Assembly (NCBI GenBank): GCA_045600965.1
Contig: JAZRYW010000034.1
Location: 1-22,584, forward strand
From: RGIG6374 sp045600965
GTDB taxonomy: Bacteria > Bacteroidota > Bacteroidia > Bacteroidales > UBA932
DNA length: 22,584 nucleotides
Direction: 5' to 3'
Below are positions 17,383 through 22,584 of the stretch, in pieces (position 1 is the stretch's first letter; every line of letters starts with the position of its first letter). The notes under the pieces were generated by a model. It was not told where the DNA came from, searched no databases, and was given only the letters and a program-made list of their open reading frames with translations. The translations under genes and the position numbers were made by a program.

Positions 17383-17522
17383 AAAAAATAACTTGGTAAT
17401 CTTTATGAGTCTTGTTTCGTCTTTTGAATTTGTCATTCAGTCACGTAGCCCGCTACGCTCCTTCATTTCGCATTCAAAATCCATAAACAATCCTTCATAA
17501 ATCCTTTACCAACTTATTTTTT
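17383..17522. repeat. 140-bp imperfect palindrome between convergent genes
   Basis: The outer arms at 17383-17399 and 17506-17522 are reverse complements with one mismatch in 17. Matching pieces continue inward (TTTATGA, TTGTTT and TTTTGAAT against their complements) to a central CGTAGCCCGCTACG at 17444-17457. Read on either strand, the structure ends in a run of T (TTTTTT). It lies between the plus-strand PUL and the minus-strand operon, so it can act as a bidirectional terminator or be a palindromic repeat element of the REP or MITE type. No open frame is present in it. Confidence 0.75.
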
Positions 17523-17548
17523 CATCATTCCTAGAAGTGTCTGGGAAA

Positions 17549-17575
17549 GTCCATCCTTATGTGCAGGATGCGGAC
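17549..17575 (-). terminator. Weak hairpin downstream of the minus-strand operon
   Basis: GTCCATCCT (17549-17557) pairs with AGGAT-GC-GGAC (17565-17575), leaving a two-base bulge. It lies about 43 bases after the stop of the receptor-like gene in its direction. Only three T follow on the minus strand, so termination here would be weak; the larger palindrome beyond it may do the job. Confidence 0.25.
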
Positions 17576-17617
17576 AATCCTTCTCAGTCACAACGGATAA
17601 TTTTGTCCAAGCAGCAT

Positions 17618-19906
17618 CTATAGATTCAACTTTACTGAAAACTCCGCTGTGAATGGTCTCACGAAATAACCGATGACGGGAATGTTCTCATAAGAATCAT
17701 CTACATCTTCCTTACGAAGAAGCGATGCTGAAGGGATGGAACCGCTTGCCCCTTTCTGATTGAGGAAATTGGTCAGGTCTACAGCGAGACTGAGCCTGTC
17801 GTTCACCTTGAAGCCCACACCTCCAAAACTGTCCCATCTACCGGCGTGGAACAGTGAATTTGTCATATTTACCATCCTGCGGCCGCTGTATCTGACACTT
17901 ACCCAGACATTGAAACGCCTGTAGGCGTAGCTTGGATTCAGTTCCAGAATCAATTTCGGAACAGAGGTGACGGTATTCCCGCTCATATCGAACGTTTCCT
18001 TGTAGCCATCCTTGAATTCCGGCGTGAAAACAAGGTTCCTGTACTTTGGATCCTGCAATGTGAAGAGTGCGTGAATCTGCAGTCCCTCCAACGGCTTGAA
18101 TACGACATCTGTAGTCCATCCGAATGTCTGGACTCCATATTTGATTGTCTGATAAGATGCATCGACATAACCCTCCGGCAATGTCCCGACCGGCTTTGTC
18201 AAAGGGTGGAAGAACGTCATTGATGACTGATAGTTTGACTGTGTCACGTAGAAGACCTTGGAAGCCAGTTCCATCCAACCGATGTTCCAGAATATCCCAC
18301 CGTTGGCCAGATGAAGGTCAAACGGGTCGTATGTAGGCAAGGTGCTTGAGGCATAGTGCTCAAGCGAAATGTAATTCCTGTTGAACAGATATTCTGCGGT
18401 CAGACCGAAATTGTTGATAATATGATATTTGACTGCACCCTCTGCAGCACACTCGAAGAAAGTCTTATCGAAAGGAGTCTTCACACCGGTCTTGAGCGAC
18501 CATCCTTCACAACGCTCGTTTTGCGGTGTCTCATCTGAAGCGATAGCGTTTTCGCCCTTCAGGCTTTTTACTTGCAGACGGACTCCGGCACTTGCTGCCA
18601 ATTTCCGGCTTACCTTCCAGTCATCAGAAGCATACAGCGCAAGTTTGTTCTCGTAGCCGTCATAGAATTCCGCTATCGTATTGAAATTTGTAAAGAATCC
18701 ACCATTGGCATAAAGAAGTTTCGGCTCGGGTTCACAGGTCATCAAAATGGAACTGTTCGTGCTACTGTTTGAGGCGTGGTTCCACCATTCGTTGAGTCCG
18801 ATACGCCAGTTGTGGTTTTTCTTCAATGTCCCCGACAACTCTGCCGTGAGCATAGCGTCACGCGAAAATCCTTTGTTCGGAATCAGCAGCATACCTGCCG
18901 TCATACCAGCGAAAGGCTGTCCGTATTCGGATGCAGAGCCCAAGTCGCGATAATGGTAACCCGCATCATAGCCCGCCTCCGACAATCCGCTTGCCAACAT
19001 CGAAAAGTAATTGCTTCCCGCTGTCTTGAACTTGGCGGAAACGTCAAGTTTCATCGAAGACCAGGAATAGGTCATCCTTGCCAATGCCGAAAATGAAGGA
19101 CTCTTTATGGCATCCTTGATGGGCTTGTCTTTTCTTTCACCCGACACCACATCGACATATTGGATATTTCCCAGCAGCGGGAAAAAATAATCTTTTCCCG
19201 TATCAAAGCCCGGGTAAGGAGTCACGGTTCCCGATGAGGCATTATAGTAGAATGCACTGGCGGTATTGACATAATCAGAATATGAAGAATAGTTGAGAAC
19301 GACGGATGCCTGGCCCTTCCCTTCATTCCAGCGATGAACGGCGCCAATCTTGAAAATTTGCTGAGAAGTCTGCATCAGGCCGTCCGGAGCAAGGTTGTTC
19401 CCGGGGTCGCGAACGATGAAAGCACTTCCCATCAGACCCCAGTTCTTTGATATGTTGCCGTATGCCGACAAGTCGGTGTCGAAACCACCGTAATGACTGA
19501 CGCTAAGTGAGACATTCGAATGAAACGGGGCATCCATCTCCGGAAGTCGCGACTCACTGTCAATCACATAATTCACGACTCCACAGCGCAGGGCAGCCTC
19601 GCCAAGTGACATCACGGACACATTCTTTTCCGCATTCCCCGAATGCCAGTTGAAAGAAGGAAGGTACGGCCACGGGTAATACGCTGTCGGCAGCCCGTCA
19701 TCAAAGATACTCGATGAGATGGTCGGCGGCAATCCGATGGAAATCTGCCTCGGCTGACTGATGCTGGATTCGTTCAGCATAATGTTTCTGTTCTTTACGA
19801 CCTTGTCATTGGCGGAAAGGGTGTCAACCGCAGTCGTCCCATTCTGCGCCATAAGTGGCAAGAACGAAATTACAGCCAATGATGAAAGCAATAATTTCTT
19901 ATTCAT
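17618..19906 (-). CDS. TonB-receptor-like outer-membrane barrel with divergent plug
   Basis: This 762-residue protein has a clear signal peptide (cut after LPLMA, residue 20) and the alternating aromatic/polar pattern of an outer-membrane barrel from about 128 to the end. Residues about 52-120 look like a degraded plug: RQISIGLPPTISSSIFDDGL matches the place of the usual plug strands and DGxP loop, followed by YYPWPYLPSFNW and VSVMSLGEAALRCGVVNYVI. There is no carboxypeptidase-like domain, no STN domain and no recognisable TonB box, and no SusD partner is nearby. The last residue is leucine, not the common phenylalanine. Its start overlaps the upstream gene by eight bases, so it is the last gene of the four-gene operon. 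It may import or export the product of that operon. The substrate is unknown. Confidence 0.7.
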   Translation of the reverse strand: MNKKLLLSSLAVISFLPLMAQNGTTAVDTLSANDKVVKNRNIMLNESSISQPRQISIGLPPTISSSIFDDGLPTAYYPWPYLPSFNWHSGNAEKNVSVMSLGEAALRCGVVNYVIDSESRLPEMDAPFHSNVSLSVSHYGGFDTDLSAYGNISKNWGLMGSAFIVRDPGNNLAPDGLMQTSQQIFKIGAVHRWNEGKGQASVVLNYSSYSDYVNTASAFYYNASSGTVTPYPGFDTGKDYFFPLLGNIQYVDVVSGERKDKPIKDAIKSPSFSALARMTYSWSSMKLDVSAKFKTAGSNYFSMLASGLSEAGYDAGYHYRDLGSASEYGQPFAGMTAGMLLIPNKGFSRDAMLTAELSGTLKKNHNWRIGLNEWWNHASNSSTNSSILMTCEPEPKLLYANGGFFTNFNTIAEFYDGYENKLALYASDDWKVSRKLAASAGVRLQVKSLKGENAIASDETPQNERCEGWSLKTGVKTPFDKTFFECAAEGAVKYHIINNFGLTAEYLFNRNYISLEHYASSTLPTYDPFDLHLANGGIFWNIGWMELASKVFYVTQSNYQSSMTFFHPLTKPVGTLPEGYVDASYQTIKYGVQTFGWTTDVVFKPLEGLQIHALFTLQDPKYRNLVFTPEFKDGYKETFDMSGNTVTSVPKLILELNPSYAYRRFNVWVSVRYSGRRMVNMTNSLFHAGRWDSFGGVGFKVNDRLSLAVDLTNFLNQKGASGSIPSASLLRKEDVDDSYENIPVIGYFVRPFTAEFSVKLNL

Positions 19907-20564
19907 TCGGATGAAACTTTTTGAATACTATCCGGTTTGAACTGAAGTTCAATGGAAAGAAGCGAATAATGTGAGCCTTGCCAAAGGAATCCCTCCACCA
20001 GGAATTTTGCCACTTAAGCCCAGTGTCAAGGCAGAGTGCATACCTGACCCCCATTTCCATAAGCAAGTCCTTGAATCGTTCACACTGGGTTTTCACGCGG
20101 CTTTCGATTATGCAAAGTCTGCCGCCATAGTCGCCCAGTGCCCTGAAATGATATTTCTTGTCTTTTTTCTTAAACCAGAGGGTGGTTCTTTCTCCATTGA
20201 AAACCCAACTTTGCTGCTGAAAAGCCAATCCGTTTTTTTTAGCAGTATCCTCAAGCAAATCTTTCAATTCTTTCTCGGAAAGTTCATAATGGAACGTATA
20301 TTTCCCGTCGCAAAACACAAAGGTATCAATTTTTGATATGAACTCCGAATAAAGATAGGCTTTCCCGTCGGAAACATGCCATCCCATAATCCGGTTGTGA
20401 GACGGTATCAGCCTGCAGTTACGAGTAAAAGGACCGGCAAGGCTCATTGTTACATCCTTGTGAAAGCACGGAACCATAATGTTCGTGCAACGCAACTCCA
20501 TAGTGTCGAATTGCGGATAGTAAATATCCAGTTCCTTGTAATGTATCAATTCCCTTTCGTTCAT
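19899..20564 (-). CDS. Phosphodiester-glycosidase-like protein (DUF2233/NAGPA type), no signal peptide
   Basis: This 221-residue protein is best matched, by pattern, to the phosphodiester glycosidase (NAGPA/DUF2233) fold. The segment HFRALGDYGGRLCIIES (139-155) corresponds to the family strand pair RTAxGxxxDGxLxxVV, MGVRYALCLDTG (171-182) to the LGxxxAxNLDGG motif, and LAFQQQSWVFNGE (113-125) to the usual AFQGxPxLVxDG segment. A WWRDSFG segment follows. Known members remove sugar from phosphodiesters outside the cytoplasm, but this one has no signal peptide. The start at 20564 is chosen because its ATG overlaps the upstream stop as ATGA. A start at 20615 is possible but would overlap by 55 bases and adds no signal. 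Glycine to threonine in LDTG departs from the family motif. Recognition is by eye, so confidence is moderate. Confidence 0.5.
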   Translation of the reverse strand: MNERELIHYKELDIYYPQFDTMELRCTNIMVPCFHKDVTMSLAGPFTRNCRLIPSHNRIMGWHVSDGKAYLYSEFISKIDTFVFCDGKYTFHYELSEKELKDLLEDTAKKNGLAFQQQSWVFNGERTTLWFKKKDKKYHFRALGDYGGRLCIIESRVKTQCERFKDLLMEMGVRYALCLDTGLKWQNSWWRDSFGKAHIIRFFPLNFSSNRIVFKKFHPNE

Positions 20565-21883
20565 AACTGCCCGAAGAAATGATGATACCAAACCAATAGG
20601 GCGTATGCCCTCCATCTTTTTCGCCAGCCTTTTTCATTAAGACATAGTTCTACCGTCCGCCTTCCTGCGAGCGACTCCAACGTTCCATCGGAGAGAGCCT
20701 TGTCAATAGCCGTTCTCCACTCGTAAGACTCCATCCATTCTTCCATAGGTACAAGAAACCCTATTTTCCGGCGATATGCAAACTCTTCTGGAAGCACTTT
20801 GTGCGCCGCCATCCTGAATGCGATTTTGTTCATTTCGTCCGTCAACTTGCAATCTGAAGGGATTTCCATACACAGATCCGCAAAACGGCTGTCCAAAAAC
20901 GGAAAACGGATGTCAATACCGGATGCTCTTGACGCTGCCTGAAGTGAAGGTAACAAATTATCGCCCAATCCTTCCAAACAGTCAAAAAGTTGCAGGGACA
21001 GCAATTCCTCTTCATCCTTTATGAAAGGTTCAAAATGGTGGTAGCCGAGCATCAGTTCGTCAACGCCTTCGCCCGAGCAAACTGTTTTGCATCCCTTCAG
21101 CTTGGACAAACCGATATACAATGCGATGTATGATGGATCCTCTACAGGCATTTCACGTGCGGCAATAGCTTCTTCAGTCCGACTCCTGAATTCATCACGG
21201 GAAATTGATATCCGGTTGTTTCGGATACCAAGGAATCCTGCAATATCGGCAGCTCCGCCGGATTCGTTCTTCTCCCTGAATATCACCGTATATGTTTCCT
21301 TGGCAGGGAGCATAGCAGAAAGATAGGCACTGTCAACTCCCGACGACAACATACAGTCCTTACACAGCTCTTCGCGGCTGATCTCTTCAACCACTTTATG
21401 AAGCCTGTCCGCCCATTCCCGAAGCGATATCTCTGAGTGTGAGCGCAAAACCGGCTGATAGTACCGTACAATCTCCGTCTTCCCGTTGTGCCGCCATAGA
21501 TATGACCCTGAGTCAAGCCGCATTACCTCATCAAAAAGTGTCTGTCTTCCATGGGGAAAAGTGTAGCGGAGGTATGACGTGACTGCATCTTTGTTGATTC
21601 TGTATTCCAATCCGGAACGTTTGATGACATCGATCAGGGAATTGCCGCACACAAAACCACTGTCAGAAGAAACCGTATAATACAGAGTTCGCGATCCGAA
21701 ACGGTCCCTCGCGGCAAAAGTCTCACCCGTAGTCCTGTTGTCAATCACGAAACAGAACAGACCGTCCAGATGGTAAACCATATCCTTTCCGTACTTCTGC
21801 CATAACTGGGGAAGGGTTTCGGCAGGACTGTCAACACCTTTTATGTAACCTTGAAATTCTGCAAGAACCATTCTGTCCGTCAT
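20561..21883 (-). CDS. Asparagine-synthetase-like ATP-dependent amide ligase without glutaminase cysteine
   Basis: This 440-residue protein keeps both domains of the AsnB fold. The N-terminal half has LDGLFCFVIDN (39-49) and ARDRFGSRTLYY (58-69), typical of class II glutamine amidotransferase domains. The C-terminal half has the adenylating PP-loop LSSGVDS (179-185) and SGEGVDE (270-276). The protein starts MTDRMVLAEFQG, not MCG, so the catalytic N-terminal cysteine is missing. Ammonia from glutamine is therefore unlikely. Family members with this loss, such as beta-lactam synthetase and lasso-peptide cyclases, activate a carboxylate with ATP and join it to an amine. The ATG at 21883 is chosen because it overlaps the upstream stop as ATGA; a GTG at 21919 would add 12 residues and still no MCG. 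It is followed by an overlapping phosphodiester-glycosidase-like gene. The substrate is unknown. Confidence 0.8.
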   Translation of the reverse strand: MTDRMVLAEFQGYIKGVDSPAETLPQLWQKYGKDMVYHLDGLFCFVIDNRTTGETFAARDRFGSRTLYYTVSSDSGFVCGNSLIDVIKRSGLEYRINKDAVTSYLRYTFPHGRQTLFDEVMRLDSGSYLWRHNGKTEIVRYYQPVLRSHSEISLREWADRLHKVVEEISREELCKDCMLSSGVDSAYLSAMLPAKETYTVIFREKNESGGAADIAGFLGIRNNRISISRDEFRSRTEEAIAAREMPVEDPSYIALYIGLSKLKGCKTVCSGEGVDELMLGYHHFEPFIKDEEELLSLQLFDCLEGLGDNLLPSLQAASRASGIDIRFPFLDSRFADLCMEIPSDCKLTDEMNKIAFRMAAHKVLPEEFAYRRKIGFLVPMEEWMESYEWRTAIDKALSDGTLESLAGRRTVELCLNEKGWRKRWRAYALLVWYHHFFGQL

Positions 21884-22584
21884 ATCTTGATTGTGGTATG
21901 GTTCATATTCCAAAGCCACTGGTATCTGACATCTTTCACCATTTCTTTCACAAGAGCGAAATCTGTGGAAAGAAATCTGTCGATTTCTTCCATTTGGTCT
22001 GTTCCGTTCTGCGTTATCTGATTGATGTGGAAATCTTCGTACAGCTTACTGGTATCGAGATGCTGTCCGTTGTCAACCATTACAAGCTGCACGTCTTCTC
22101 CGTCTATTGTCAGGAAGATATCTATATAAGTCTTGTCTTTGAACTTTGTAAGACTGTAACCTGTGATTTCATCAACGCAGAGCGCCATACGATAAGCCTT
22201 ACTTTCAGAGAGACCGGATTCAATGGCAAAACGCTCCACATCTGCTGCCAGGGAGCCACCCATATCCGGCGTGATGCAGTATGAAGCTATTGATTTGCCC
22301 CGGTTCTTCTCTGTCTCCTGTCTTGTCTCTTGAATGGTGAAAATCAGGGCAAGAACTGTTGATGCTACACTTGCAATCAGAAACGAGTACCATATTGACG
22401 TACCGCCGGTTACGAAAAGCAATATCAGGAAAGCAGGTACGAAAGCGATGAAACCATTGACCAAAGTCACCCAAGACGCTTTCTTTGATTGCTGCAACAT
22501 AATCAGAAAATCCGACAAGACATTTTCCGCTCCGAAGAACAGCAATGACAAAGAGAATATCCTGACAGCCTTTATATCGTATGG
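21880..22584 (-). CDS. MATE-like flippase fused to a HATPase-like domain (partial, 5' end outside window)
   Basis: The frame is open to the window edge, so the N-terminal part lies outside. About 234 residues are visible. The first 80 or so form three membrane segments (around SLSLLFFGAENVLSDFLIML, WVTLVNGFIAFVPAFLILLF and WYSFLIASVASTVLALIF) that fit the end of a 12-helix MATE/MVF-type flippase. After a charged linker (QETRQETEKNRGK), a domain of about 140 residues resembles RsbW-type HATPases: ALCVDEITGYSL stands where the N-box normally is, and VMVDNGQHLD fits the DxG nucleotide motif. The usual N-box asparagine is replaced, so ATP binding may be altered or lost. The protein ends with an ATGA overlap to the ligase gene. 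The likely role is export of a small molecule, controlled by the cytoplasmic domain. Confidence 0.65.
   Translation of the reverse strand, partial: PYDIKAVRIFSLSLLFFGAENVLSDFLIMLQQSKKASWVTLVNGFIAFVPAFLILLFVTGGTSIWYSFLIASVASTVLALIFTIQETRQETEKNRGKSIASYCITPDMGGSLAADVERFAIESGLSESKAYRMALCVDEITGYSLTKFKDKTYIDIFLTIDGEDVQLVMVDNGQHLDTSKLYEDFHINQITQNGTDQMEEIDRFLSTDFALVKEMVKDVRYQWLWNMNHTTIKI

Noticed and set aside
17347..17617. A hidden small gene or RNA in the intergenic region
   Set aside because: No frame with a plausible start and length is seen; the region is explained by the large palindrome and a small hairpin.
20561..21883. Ordinary asparagine synthetase B
   Set aside because: The N-terminal catalytic cysteine is absent with either start, and the neighbours are a flippase and an outer-membrane barrel and not amino-acid metabolism genes.
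17618..22584. Lasso-peptide gene cluster
   Set aside because: Only the AsnB-like gene fits. There is no transglutaminase-like B protein, no PqqD-like protein and no room for a precursor between the overlapping genes; these could only exist beyond the window.

Overview
The window looks like part of a Bacteroidales (Bacteroidota) chromosome. The evidence is two tandem SusC/SusD-type outer-membrane pairs, many lipoproteins with Bacteroidota-style acidic residues after the lipobox cysteine, a mostly Shine-Dalgarno-poor layout, and TonB-dependent barrels. The genus cannot be fixed from the sequence alone. No tRNA, rRNA, insertion sequence or CRISPR array is visible.

Region 1 (about 1-17346, plus strand) is a GC-rich polysaccharide utilisation locus (PUL). 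Its order is: AT-rich leader with a possible promoter, ROK-family sugar kinase, SusC1, SusD1, SusC2, SusD2, a small DUF1735-like lipoprotein, a two-PKD lipoprotein, a strong intrinsic terminator, then a secreted GH16 enzyme, a GH16-like lipoprotein with an altered active site, and a GH2 exo-glycosidase. The last three genes are joined by ATGA stop/start overlaps. The implied flow is as follows. Surface lipoproteins and SusD capture a glycan, GH16 cleaves it internally, SusC imports oligosaccharides, GH2 trims the non-reducing end, and the ROK kinase phosphorylates the released sugar. No regulator of the HTCS, SusR or ECF/anti-sigma type lies inside the window. The substrate is not proven. The GH16 plus exo-glucosaminidase-like GH2 combination only suggests a beta-linked glycan.

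Region 2 (17347-17617) separates two convergent transcription units. It holds a 140-bp imperfect palindrome and a second small hairpin, and no gene.

Region 3 (17618-22584, minus strand, less GC-rich) is a four-gene operon in which every junction overlaps by 4 or 8 bases. In transcription order it has: the C-terminal part of a MATE-like flippase fused to a HATPase-like domain (its 5' end is outside the window), an asparagine-synthetase-like ATP-dependent amide ligase without the glutaminase cysteine, a signal-less protein resembling phosphodiester glycosidases (DUF2233/NAGPA), and an outer-membrane TonB-receptor-like barrel with a divergent plug. This is the best candidate in the window for an undescribed system. 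It could make, export and take back a small amide-containing molecule, but that function is inference.
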